From an uncultured Candidatus Melainabacteria bacterium (GTDB taxonomy: Bacteria > Cyanobacteriota > Vampirovibrionia > Gastranaerophilales > Gastranaerophilaceae), in assembly GCA_934692295.1 (NCBI GenBank), contig CAKUTL010000017.1:1-28303 (forward strand): a stretch of 28,303 nt of DNA. The letters run 5' to 3'. The stretch's first letter is position 1. Each line of letters begins with the position of its first letter. Of the stretch, positions 8,844-16,335 are shown in pieces. The notes beneath the pieces are model-generated. The model worked only from the letters and a program-made list of their open reading frames with translations. It did not search any database and had not been told where the DNA came from. Made by a program: the position numbers and the translations under genes.

Positions 8844-9395
8844 TTATTTTATCAATGCTTGAACTTCTTTGAAATTTGGGTTTTTAGAGGTTTTTAACCA
8901 TTCAAATAAGGCTATTTCAACACAAGTAATTTTTGCCCCATATTGTTTAAGTAGTTCTAGACCTGTTTTATATTCTTTTTTATTTCTGCTAGCACAAGCA
9001 TCCTTGATAACATAAACTTCAAAACCTTCGTTCATCAGAGCAACTGCTGTTTGTAGAACACAAATATGTGTTTCTATGCCACCGATTGCGATTTGTTTTA
9101 TTCCAGCTTCTTTAATTTCTTTAATTTTTTGTTCAAATGATGGTTCTAATAGAGCTGAAAAAGATGCTTTTTCGGTAACGAAAGTTTTTTCATCAAATGC
9201 TTCTTGTAATTGAAGAACTGTATGTCCCAATCCTTTTGGGTACTGTTCAGTAACGATTGTTGGAATTCCTAAGACCTTAGCAGCTTTGGCTACTTTTGTC
9301 ATATTTTGTGCAACTTCTTCGCCATATTTTGAGGCTTGTACCAATCGGTCTTGAACATCGATAATAACTAAAGCACTTTCTTCAATATTTAACAT
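8844..9395 (-). CDS. Isochorismatase-family cysteine hydrolase (ISOC2/YcaC-like)
   Basis: The 183-residue protein has the alpha/beta isochorismatase-like fold. The catalytic triad is visible as Asp13 (VIIDVQDRL), Lys76 (VTEKASFSA) and Cys112 (GGIETHICVLQTA). The GIETHIC loop also supplies the usual cis-peptide region before the nucleophile. Family members hydrolyse vinyl ethers, amides or carbamoyl groups. The sequence style is closest to the ISOC1/ISOC2 and YcaC group, whose substrates are poorly known. The gene is last in the five-gene operon. It starts 2 bases after the preceding stop, with AAGGAG lying inside the end of that gene, so translation is probably coupled. Nothing nearby suggests siderophore or nicotinamide metabolism, so no substrate is proposed. 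Confidence 0.87.
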   Translation of the reverse strand: MLNIEESALVIIDVQDRLVQASKYGEEVAQNMTKVAKAAKVLGIPTIVTEQYPKGLGHTVLQLQEAFDEKTFVTEKASFSALLEPSFEQKIKEIKEAGIKQIAIGGIETHICVLQTAVALMNEGFEVYVIKDACASRNKKEYKTGLELLKQYGAKITCVEIALFEWLKTSKNPNFKEVQALIK

Positions 9396-9397
9396 TT

Positions 9398-10648
9398 CTA
9401 TTCTCCTTTTTTAAATGCGTATTGTTTATACTCTTGTTTTAATTGCTTTAAAAGTTTCGTTAATTCCTTTTCTGTTAATGTACTAAGCGGAATTTCAAAT
9501 TTTGAGTTTTCTGCACTATCTAAACCGCTATGTGTTATTTCAATCTTAAATTTGGCATAACCATTAAATCTAAGAATCAGTTCACTATGCAAAATATCAT
9601 TCTTTAGGCTAAAAACGCTTTCAATATTATTTGAATACTGGCTTACTTGTGTATTGGTAAGTTTTGTTTCGCATTCTTTTTGAAATCTAAAAAATATTGG
9701 CTCGATAATATTTTTCATTTTGTTCGTGAATGCGACTTTGAATAGTTTAAAATCTTTATGTGGAGCTTGCTCTTCGTCTAACCATCCATTTGCCAACTCT
9801 AATGAAGCTGAAAGTGATGCAGTTATTTCATCGTTCTGAATTGCAGATTTTAAGCTGTCTTGTGTGATTTTATCAAGGGCTTCAAAAGATTGGATACCTA
9901 TTTTGGAGATTCCTGCTCTAATTTTGAAATTATCACCTATTTTATCTTGAATTTTTTGAATTAGATTTTTTGTGCCGTCAAAATCAATGTTAGGTAATAT
10001 CAAATAAAATTTTCCACCTCTTGCAGTTGCAATAATGTCTTCTTTTCGGATTGAGTTTTTGATAATTCCGGCAAGGCGGTTTGTGGATATTTTTGTTTTA
10101 TTTTTTTCGTCTAATGTTAGGATTGCAATTATTCCATTTTGAATTCTTAAATCATCTGCTATATCAATAAAAATTTCTTTCAAGTAGTTGTATTTGTAAA
10201 GACCTGTTTTTTCATCAATTACACCTTGCTGATATAGAAATTTCTCATTTCTTTGCTCTACATTTTTTAATGCTTGAAGTTTAAAGCAATTTATTGTTTT
10301 AATTGCAAAATCAAAATTTTCAGAATCAATCGTTAAATAATCATATATGCCAGCATCGTACGCTTTTAAAATTAATTCAGGATTTATATCCTTTACAATG
10401 AGTATGATTTCGACATCTGTTTTTGTTTCTTTTATAGAATTAATTAATTTAATAACTTGTTCTTGTTCATTTTCGCTGATATATAGCAAAACAACATAAC
10501 ATAATGAGTTTTGAAGAATTTTTTTTGCTTCTTTATAGCCAGAGGTTTTAATTTTGTCATTATCACGTAACAGAACTAATTTTTTTAAAATTAGTTCTGT
10601 TACATCATCTTCTTCAGATATTAATAATATATTGCTGTTTTCAACCAT
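9398..10648 (-). CDS. Degenerate receiver-GGDEF (PleD-like) protein with extra C-terminal domain
   Basis: Residues about 5-125 have the receiver pattern: acidic residues at EEDD 12-15, alternating strands and helices, and DYL at 103-105. The phospho-acceptor position in strand 3 (VVLLYIS, 52-58) holds Tyr instead of Asp, and the conserved Lys after DYLT is Ile. Residues about 143-275 match a diguanylate cyclase domain, with DEKTGLYKYNYL in place of DxLTGLxNRRxL. The catalytic GGDEF is GGKFY at 211-215, so cyclase activity is unlikely. About 140 C-terminal residues, rich in charge, are not recognised. Both domains therefore look like folds kept for binding or scaffolding. The gene is fourth in the operon, 6 bases after ftsX. 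A link to FtsEX function is an inference from position only. Confidence 0.8.
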   Translation of the reverse strand: MVENSNILLISEEDDVTELILKKLVLLRDNDKIKTSGYKEAKKILQNSLCYVVLLYISENEQEQVIKLINSIKETKTDVEIILIVKDINPELILKAYDAGIYDYLTIDSENFDFAIKTINCFKLQALKNVEQRNEKFLYQQGVIDEKTGLYKYNYLKEIFIDIADDLRIQNGIIAILTLDEKNKTKISTNRLAGIIKNSIRKEDIIATARGGKFYLILPNIDFDGTKNLIQKIQDKIGDNFKIRAGISKIGIQSFEALDKITQDSLKSAIQNDEITASLSASLELANGWLDEEQAPHKDFKLFKVAFTNKMKNIIEPIFFRFQKECETKLTNTQVSQYSNNIESVFSLKNDILHSELILRFNGYAKFKIEITHSGLDSAENSKFEIPLSTLTEKELTKLLKQLKQEYKQYAFKKGE

Positions 10649-10654
10649 TAAATA

Positions 10655-11554
10655 TTAAACCTGTAAATGTTTTTTTATACACCAAAAACTTCCAACTGCA
10701 CCAAATAAAATACTCATTGAAAACATAACAAGAATAACTAAATTTTGGGCATAAGGAGGAGATGGTATCATAAAGAATTTATGGACATTAACTAATCCAT
10801 TCTGAATGTAATTAAGTGGAATAAGAGCTAGTAATGACCCTGTAAATCCGTAAAATGCTCCTTGCATGATAAATGGGAATCTTATGTACCAGTTGCTTAC
10901 ACCCATTAACCTCATGATTTCAATTTCTTCTTTTCTTGATTGTATAACAAGTTGAATAGTATTATTAATAATTGTTATTGTTAATAATCCCATTATGCCT
11001 ATAACAACAATTGTAATTGTTTTAACTACGTGGTTAACAAGTTCGATTTTTGTTGCCAAATCTTTTGCATAACTCATATCTTCAACAGAACGAATTGTTT
11101 TTATATTGTCAAATACTCCTTGCAGATGTTCCGGCATATCTACTTTTACGTGCAAAGTATCAGGAAGGGGATTATCAATATTTGGCAAGCTCATTTCATT
11201 TTTTAATTTACCCCAAGATTCTGCTTTTGGAATAATTTCAATACTTTCAACATGCTCAAATTTTGAGATTTCAGATTTAACTTCTTTGGCATTTGAGCTA
11301 TTTTTCAAGTAAACAGAAATTTCTAACGCACTTCCAAGTTCTTTAGAAAAGGATGATATTGAAAGTGCGGTTCTGAAACATGCTGCAAATATCATAAGAA
11401 TTGCAGCCATTGTTGTAATAATTACAATGTTTACCCATCCAGTACGGATAATATCATTAAATGTTTCTTTTCCTAATCTATAAAGTATTCTTAACTCACA
11501 TAACCAATCTTTAGGGATATGTTTTTTTACGTTTGATTTTAAGTTCTTATTCAT
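10655..11554 (-). CDS. ftsX: Cell division ABC transporter permease FtsX
   Basis: FtsX pairs with the ATPase FtsE at the division septum and transmits ATP-driven motion to periplasmic peptidoglycan hydrolases or their activators. The 299-residue protein shows the family layout: a cytoplasmic N-terminus, membrane segment at about 40-63, an extracytoplasmic domain at about 64-175, then three more segments near 176-203, 226-248 and 271-293. The cytoplasmic motif RKEEIEIMRLMGVSNWYIR (207-225) between segments 2 and 3 is diagnostic of FtsX. It overlaps the end of ftsE by 8 bases, with AGCAGGT before the ATG. No EnvC- or PcsB-like hydrolase partner is encoded in the window. Confidence 0.94.
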   Translation of the reverse strand: MNKNLKSNVKKHIPKDWLCELRILYRLGKETFNDIIRTGWVNIVIITTMAAILMIFAACFRTALSISSFSKELGSALEISVYLKNSSNAKEVKSEISKFEHVESIEIIPKAESWGKLKNEMSLPNIDNPLPDTLHVKVDMPEHLQGVFDNIKTIRSVEDMSYAKDLATKIELVNHVVKTITIVVIGIMGLLTITIINNTIQLVIQSRKEEIEIMRLMGVSNWYIRFPFIMQGAFYGFTGSLLALIPLNYIQNGLVNVHKFFMIPSPPYAQNLVILVMFSMSILFGAVGSFWCIKKHLQV

Positions 11555-12224
11555 AAGTACCTGCTTGTATGTCTCTTACTATTTCTCCATGATCAAGAGT
11601 AATAACTCTTTTTCTGAAGTAGTCAACCATTGCGTTATCGTGCGTAGATACAATAACAGTGATTCCTCTTTGGTTGATTTGATCTAATATTTGCATGATT
11701 TCCATTGAATTCTTTGGATCCAAGTTCCCTGTAGGTTCATCTGCAATTAACAGTGGAGGTCCGTTTACGATTGCTCTCGCAATTCCAACCCTCTGTTGCT
11801 CCCCTCCGGATAATTCTGCAGGGGTTGCTTTTTTCTTTTCGTGTAGACCAACAATTTTTAGTGCTCCATTTACACGAGCATCAATTTCTTTACTGCTGAT
11901 TCCAAGAGTTCTTATTACGTATGCAACATTATCATATACTGTTTGATTTTGTAATAATTTATAATCTTGGAAAACAATTCCCATACATCTTCTAAGGTTT
12001 GGAATCTTATTATTTGTTAAGTTTGCTATATTTAGTCCCCCAATAGATACAATCCCACTTGTAGGCTTTTCTTCACTGTATAAAAGTTTCATAAGCGTAG
12101 ATTTACCTGCACCAGAAGCTCCTACAATAAAAACAAATTCCCCTGAATGTATTTGTAAGCTAACATTCTTTAACGCATAGTGGTCATTTTTATATCTTTT
12201 GGTTACATTTTGAAATGTTATCAT
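11547..12224 (-). CDS. ftsE: Cell division ATP-binding protein FtsE
   Basis: FtsE is the cytoplasmic ATPase of the FtsEX divisome complex. At 225 residues it has the normal family length. All ABC motifs are intact: Walker A GASGAGKS (35-42), Q-loop Gln86 in VFQDYKLL, signature LSGGEQQR (138-145), Walker B LLIADEP followed by TGNLDP (158-170), and switch His195 in STHDN. The adjacent ftsX removes ambiguity with lipoprotein-export ATPases such as LolD. The start codon overlaps the transketolase stop as ATGA (12221-12224), so the two are translationally coupled. The ribosome binding site AGGGTA is weak, consistent with coupling. Confidence 0.95.
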   Translation of the reverse strand: MITFQNVTKRYKNDHYALKNVSLQIHSGEFVFIVGASGAGKSTLMKLLYSEEKPTSGIVSIGGLNIANLTNNKIPNLRRCMGIVFQDYKLLQNQTVYDNVAYVIRTLGISSKEIDARVNGALKIVGLHEKKKATPAELSGGEQQRVGIARAIVNGPPLLIADEPTGNLDPKNSMEIMQILDQINQRGITVIVSTHDNAMVDYFRKRVITLDHGEIVRDIQAGTYE

Positions 12225-13189
12225 ATATTACCCTGTTCTTTTTCTTTTTTTATCATTGTTCTAATTCTTTTAGCAAGAGTTTTCGAATCTAGTCCATAAT
12301 ATTCTATAAGCTCTTCTGCTTTACCACTTTGTCCAAATTCATCATGAATTCCGACACGGTACACTTTTGAAGGCAATTTATCAGCAAGTGTTTCGCATAT
12401 TGCAGATCCAAGCCCCCCAATAATAGAGTGGTTTTCAACTGTAATTGCAAATTTTGTTTTCTTTACGCTTTCAATTACTGTTTGAAAATCTAATGGCTTA
12501 ACAACAGGAACATTAACTACTTCAAGTGAAATGTTTTCTTTTTTTAGTTCTTCTGCTGCTAATAATACTTCTGCTAAAGTTTCACCATTGGTAAAGACTG
12601 AAACATCCGTACCTTCTTCAACTACAACTGCTTTATGAATATTAAAATGATAGCTGTCATCAAATATATCAGGTACATTGCTTCTAGATATTCTTATATA
12701 CATTGGACCGTCATGCAAGGACGCATATTTAATCACTTCTTCGCATTCTCTGCAATCTGCGGGAACAATGACTGTCATGTGCGGAATACCTCTCATTAAA
12801 GAAATATCCTCTAATGCTTGGTGTGTTGCTCCATCTTCTCCTACGGTTACTCCTCCGTGAGTACCTACGATTTTTACATTGAAGTCAGGATAACAAACTC
12901 CATTTCTTATTTGGTCATATGTTCTTCCTGTTGCAAACATCGCAAAACTTGCAATAAATGGGATTTTCCCTTCTGAAGCTAAACCTGCCGCAGTTGCAAC
13001 CATATTTTGTTCTGCAATTCCGCACTCAAAAAATCTTTCAGGAAATTTATCTGCAAAAATTTTTGTCTGGGTTGAGCATGCCAAATCTGCATCCATGACA
13101 ACAATTTTTTCATTTAACTCTCCAATTTCAGCTAAAGTTTTTCCAAATGCTTTTCTAATGGAATTTGTTTTAGTTTTATCTATCTTCAT
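12221..13189 (-). CDS. Split transketolase, C-terminal subunit
   Basis: The 322 residues correspond to the pyrimidine-binding and C-terminal domains of transketolase. The pyrimidine-side glutamate is Glu60 in FECGIAEQNM. The motifs FATGRTYDQIRN (85-96) and HGGVTVGEDGATHQ (111-124) are typical of this half, and the C-terminal part has VENHSIIGGLG. The N-terminal TPP-binding half is absent here: the upstream gene is divergent and unrelated. In most organisms with split transketolase the two halves are adjacent, so here the partner must be elsewhere in the genome. A split 1-deoxyxylulose-5-phosphate synthase-like role is less likely but not excluded. It leads the operon with ftsEX, with GAGGAT before the ATG and an overlap with ftsE. 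Confidence 0.9.
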   Translation of the reverse strand: MKIDKTKTNSIRKAFGKTLAEIGELNEKIVVMDADLACSTQTKIFADKFPERFFECGIAEQNMVATAAGLASEGKIPFIASFAMFATGRTYDQIRNGVCYPDFNVKIVGTHGGVTVGEDGATHQALEDISLMRGIPHMTVIVPADCRECEEVIKYASLHDGPMYIRISRSNVPDIFDDSYHFNIHKAVVVEEGTDVSVFTNGETLAEVLLAAEELKKENISLEVVNVPVVKPLDFQTVIESVKKTKFAITVENHSIIGGLGSAICETLADKLPSKVYRVGIHDEFGQSGKAEELIEYYGLDSKTLAKRIRTMIKKEKEQGNI

Positions 13190-13447
13190 CTATATCCTCA
13201 AATATATCGTGCTTTTTAGGCTGATTAATACCCCTTACTCTTAAAATTTTATCATAAAAATGCTATTCTTTCCAGTTTAAATTTTGTAGAATTTGTAAAT
13301 GGTTACAATTCAGTTATAGCTGCCTTTTTAAGTTCTAATGTAAAGTTTTATTAAAATATTCTTAGATTTTAGCAATATTTTCCCTTCATAGTTATTTAAA
13401 GGGTAGAATGGTAATAGACTCAATTTTATGTAGGAAAGGAAAAATTT
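13190..13447. other. Divergent intergenic region
   Basis: This 258-base AT-rich stretch separates divergent genes and contains no ORF I can support. Besides the minus-strand extended -10, a plus-strand promoter is possible with TTGTAA (13293-13298) and TATAGC (13315-13320), spacer 16. It would give a leader of about 120 nt before the ATG at 13448. The ribosome binding site AGGAAAGGA lies at 13432-13440. No structured RNA or riboswitch was recognised. Confidence 0.4.
13246..13254 (-). promoter_or_regulatory. Extended -10 promoter of the transketolase-ftsEX operon
   Basis: TGATAAAAT on the minus strand is a TGN-extended -10. Transcription would begin near 13239, about 50 nt before the operon's first ATG. 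No consensus -35 lies 17 bases upstream. It is identical to the elements before rimO and the SRP RNA, and the flanking ATTTTA is also shared with rimO. Confidence 0.5.
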
Positions 13448-14689
13448 ATGAATCAAATTCCATGTGTACCGATGACAAACCCTTATATGGTACAACAACA
13501 GACAACATATATGCCTGTTCCACAACAACCAAAATATAACGCTGTAAATATCGAAATCAGTAATCCATCCGTTGGAACTCAAGGCGTAGCAGGACAACAA
13601 CCACAACAAGCAGCATATGCTCAACCAACAGTGCCGCTTTATAATTACCCCCAAGCTCCGGTATATAACTACCCGCAAGCAGCACAACAACCTTGCTATA
13701 TGCCACCACAAATGACATATCCTGCTCAAGCACCTGTAGCTCAAACTCCGGCTCCTGCGGTAGCAGCTCTTCCTCAAGAAGCTCCAAAGGCTCCAGAAGT
13801 AGCTCCAGTTGTTCAACAACAAAATTTTAATCAACCGGTAGTTCCACAACAAGTTCCTGTTGAGCCAACTCCTGTAGTTGTTCCTCAACCACAAATTTCT
13901 GAAGCTCCAAAAGCTCCAGAGGCTGCTCAACCTGTAGCTACTCCTCAAGAAGCTCCAAAAGCAGCAGAAGCTGCAAAACCAGAAGTTGTTCCTTCTGAAC
14001 CGGTTACACCTCAAGTTGATTTGAATTCTTTTATTGCAAAATTAGCAAATCCTGATTTTGATGCTCAAGTTTCAGGTATGGAAGAAATTGCTAAAATGGT
14101 AAAAGAATCTCCTGAAAAAGCAACTGAATTAGTTGATACAAAAGTATTTGATGCATTAACAAATATTATTAACTTCGATTCTAGCAAATTAGAAGGTCCA
14201 ACTGCTGAACAAGTTGCTGCTAGAGAAAAAATTATGTCAGGTAAAGAAGTAACTGATCAAGAAAAAACTTTAGCTAATACAATTTCACCACAAGAAAAGG
14301 CTGAAAGAAATAAAAGTTATGCTTTATTCACATCAGCAATAATGCAAAAACTTTATGCTGATGAAGTAGCTAGATTATCAAATTCTACAGTTCCTTTAAC
14401 AGAACTTCCTGGAGCTGTAACAATTGTAGATCAATTGAAAGACAACCCAAACCCAATGGTAAGAGCATCTGCAATTGAAGCATTGAGTTACTTACAAAAC
14501 CCAGAATACAAAAAAGACTTAACAACAGTATTTACTGTAGCTAAAGATGATAAAGATCCGAATGTAGCAGAAGCTGCAAAAGCTGCATTAGATAAATTAA
14601 ACCAAGTTCAAGCTCAACCAGAACAAGCAAAGACTCAACAAATAAAAATGGATCAGCCTAAACAAGAACCTGTTAAAGCAGCAGCTTAG
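13448..14689 (+). CDS. Pro/Gln/Ala-rich protein with HEAT-like C-terminal repeats
   Basis: I do not recognise a named family. Residues 1 to about 190 are low-complexity and rich in Pro, Gln, Ala and Tyr, with repeated EAPKAPE-type blocks and Tyr-Pro motifs (YNYPQA twice). Residues about 195-400 are helical: a segment near DFDAQVSGMEEIAKMVKES, and a later one with NPMVRASAIEALSYL and DPNVAEAAKAALDKL, both spaced like HEAT/armadillo repeats. No signal peptide or membrane segment is visible, so the protein is probably cytoplasmic. A disordered N-terminus plus a helical scaffold suggests a protein-binding role, but that is inference. The strong ribosome binding site (AGGAAAGGA) and double terminator suggest substantial expression as a single-gene unit. 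Confidence 0.75.
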   Translation: MNQIPCVPMTNPYMVQQQTTYMPVPQQPKYNAVNIEISNPSVGTQGVAGQQPQQAAYAQPTVPLYNYPQAPVYNYPQAAQQPCYMPPQMTYPAQAPVAQTPAPAVAALPQEAPKAPEVAPVVQQQNFNQPVVPQQVPVEPTPVVVPQPQISEAPKAPEAAQPVATPQEAPKAAEAAKPEVVPSEPVTPQVDLNSFIAKLANPDFDAQVSGMEEIAKMVKESPEKATELVDTKVFDALTNIINFDSSKLEGPTAEQVAAREKIMSGKEVTDQEKTLANTISPQEKAERNKSYALFTSAIMQKLYADEVARLSNSTVPLTELPGAVTIVDQLKDNPNPMVRASAIEALSYLQNPEYKKDLTTVFTVAKDDKDPNVAEAAKAALDKLNQVQAQPEQAKTQQIKMDQPKQEPVKAAA

Positions 14690-14738
14690 GTTTAAAATCT
14701 ATCGCAGTTGATTTATAAAAATTCCTTTCTTTAAATAA

Positions 14739-14770
14739 AATAAAGCCCCTTGTAAAAGGGGGGCTTTATT
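14739..14770. terminator. GC-rich hairpin terminator, first of two
   Basis: AATAAAGCCCC at 14739-14749 pairs with GGGGCTTTATT at 14760-14770. On the minus strand it is followed by TTTATTTAAAG, so it can end the acyltransferase operon. On the plus strand it is followed by AATATATTAA, and it probably acts there together with the next hairpin. Confidence 0.8.
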
Positions 14771-14778
14771 AATATATT

Positions 14779-14805
14779 AAAACATATCCTAAAAGGATAT
14801 GTTTT
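14779..14805 (+). terminator. Second tandem hairpin terminator
   Basis: AAAACATATCCT (14779-14790) pairs perfectly with AGGATATGTTTT (14794-14805) around a 3-nt loop. ATTTTTTTG follows at once on the plus strand. It is a classic intrinsic terminator for the Pro/Gln-rich protein gene, just before the stop codon of the convergent acyltransferase gene. Confidence 0.85.
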
Positions 14806-14818
14806 ATTTTTTTGTTAT

Positions 14819-15544
14819 TTAATTTAGAACTTTTGCTGGAATATCTTCGTTTGTTGCTATATAAGATTCTGGAATTTCTGCACAGTTTTCATATCCAGCC
14901 ATTTCAGAAATCTGTTTACACCATTCATAGATAATCTCTTCTTCTTTTAATTTATAAGATATTGGTTTTCCAACTTTAATTGTTACATTTCGTCTTGTGA
15001 ATGGTTTTAATTTCGGATAACCATCCCAGTCAGCAATAGCAACAGGAATAATATCTGCTTTTGCATTTTTTGCGATTACGGCAAACCCTTTTCTAATTCC
15101 TTCTAGTTTTCCATATGGTCTAGTTCCTCCTTGAGGGAAAATTCCTAAAGACCAACTGGTACTTAAAACATCTCTAACTGTTTTGAATGTTGCAATTTCC
15201 GGTTTTGTTCTATCTACCGCAAACGCTCCGAGCCTTTTAACTAACCAACTGAGTTTTTCACTAGGGTCAAAAAGTTCTTTTTTAGCCATGAATGCAACAG
15301 GACAATTTGCAGCCATTGAAACCATTGGGGGATCAAATATTGAAACATGATTTGCAGCGTATATGTATTTTCCCGCTTTTGCTTTATGTGCAGGAAGATT
15401 TTTTCTTCCTTCAACTTTAAAATTATAGAAGATAAGATAGAATCCATATACGACTATATATAAGAAACTCATGTAAAAAATCGTCCTAAATATGTTATAT
15501 TCTTTTGCATATCTTCGGTTGAAGTTTCGCACTTCTTTATCCAT
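14819..15544 (-). CDS. PlsC-family lysophospholipid acyltransferase, paralog 2
   Basis: A 241-residue membrane-associated acyltransferase of the 1-acylglycerol-3-phosphate acyltransferase family, which makes phosphatidic acid or acylates related lipids. The HX4D motif is NHVSIFD (His66, Asp71). The substrate-binding motif is FPQGGTR (136-142), with one Gly more than its neighbour and Gln where most relatives have Glu. A hydrophobic segment lies at about 22-42. The start at 15544 is preferred over an upstream ATG at 15586 because AAGGAG precedes it by 8 bases. It overlaps the upstream acyltransferase by 8 bases and is probably coupled. Sequence similarity to the neighbour is clear (MAKKELFD, LGAFAV, KPI motifs), so the pair probably arose by duplication. 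The donor and acceptor are unknown. Confidence 0.88.
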   Translation of the reverse strand: MDKEVRNFNRRYAKEYNIFRTIFYMSFLYIVVYGFYLIFYNFKVEGRKNLPAHKAKAGKYIYAANHVSIFDPPMVSMAANCPVAFMAKKELFDPSEKLSWLVKRLGAFAVDRTKPEIATFKTVRDVLSTSWSLGIFPQGGTRPYGKLEGIRKGFAVIAKNAKADIIPVAIADWDGYPKLKPFTRRNVTIKVGKPISYKLKEEEIIYEWCKQISEMAGYENCAEIPESYIATNEDIPAKVLN

Positions 15545-16226
15545 TGTTCTTTTCTCCTTCAGCAATTTTGTCTGTTGGTTCGTCAATATACTTAAACCCT
15601 GTTAGTTTTTGAATTTCTTCAATCCATTTTTCTTTAACAATATCAGTATTTTTGTTATAAGGAATTGGTTTTCCGATATTAACAATAATTTTGCCTGTAA
15701 ATGGCCATCTTTTTACTTCATTTGAACCAATTATTCCGACAGGTAAAATATCGCATTTTGTTAATTTTGCAAGTCCAGCAAAACCTTTAGTAACGCCCCT
15801 TATTTCCCCTGGAATTCCTCTTGTTCCTTGAGGAAACATTCCAAGAACCCAGTTACTTTCCCTAATTGTTTGAACGGTTTTTACTGTTGATGGTCCAAGG
15901 CTTTCTCTATTTACAGCAAATGCACCAAGCCAATCAATCCACCATCTTAAAAATGGAATATCAAACAATTCCTTTTTCGCCATAAATGAAACGTTTCTTG
16001 GCATAACTGCAACCATTAATGGTGGGTCTAAAGTTGATAAGTGGTTTGGGCATACAATATATCGATTATCTTTTGGGACATTTTCAAGTCCGTGAACTTC
16101 TAATCGATATACTAATTTTAATCTTACCATATAGCCAATCTTACAGACTAATAATTGAAACAAGGCTCTCCAAATGTTAAATTGGGATGCCTTTCTTGAA
16201 GAATATTGTTTTTTTTGTTTTGTCAT
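15537..16226 (-). CDS. PlsC-family lysophospholipid acyltransferase, paralog 1
   Basis: A 229-residue 1-acylglycerol-3-phosphate acyltransferase-like protein. The catalytic HX4D is NHLSTLD (His62, Asp67). FPQGTR lies at 131-136, followed by GIPGEIRGVTKGFAGLA. The start at 16226 is chosen because GGAGAG stands about 9 bases before it. An in-frame ATG at 16241 has no ribosome binding site and would itself overlap that GGAG. One short hydrophobic segment near 20-33 suggests peripheral membrane attachment. It is first of two tandem paralogs. One or both could supply the second acyl transfer of phospholipid synthesis; which is the housekeeping PlsC cannot be decided from sequence. A minus-strand TATAAT at 16255-16260 may be the -10 element, giving a leader of about 22 nt. 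Confidence 0.88.
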   Translation of the reverse strand: MTKQKKQYSSRKASQFNIWRALFQLLVCKIGYMVRLKLVYRLEVHGLENVPKDNRYIVCPNHLSTLDPPLMVAVMPRNVSFMAKKELFDIPFLRWWIDWLGAFAVNRESLGPSTVKTVQTIRESNWVLGMFPQGTRGIPGEIRGVTKGFAGLAKLTKCDILPVGIIGSNEVKRWPFTGKIIVNIGKPIPYNKNTDIVKEKWIEEIQKLTGFKYIDEPTDKIAEGEKNNG

Positions 16227-16335
16227 AATTTTGCTCTCCATTGTCTGTACGAATATTATACATAAAAATATATTTCAAGGCTACATTATAAATTTTTTTT
16301 ATTGTATTATCAAGGAAAAGTAAGGAGATATAGAG

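Noticed and set aside
13328..14014. 228-residue minus-strand open frame rich in Arg, Trp, Ser and Leu
   Set aside because: It is a shadow of the Gln/Pro/Ala-rich repeats of the plus-strand gene; composition is implausible and there is no ribosome binding site.
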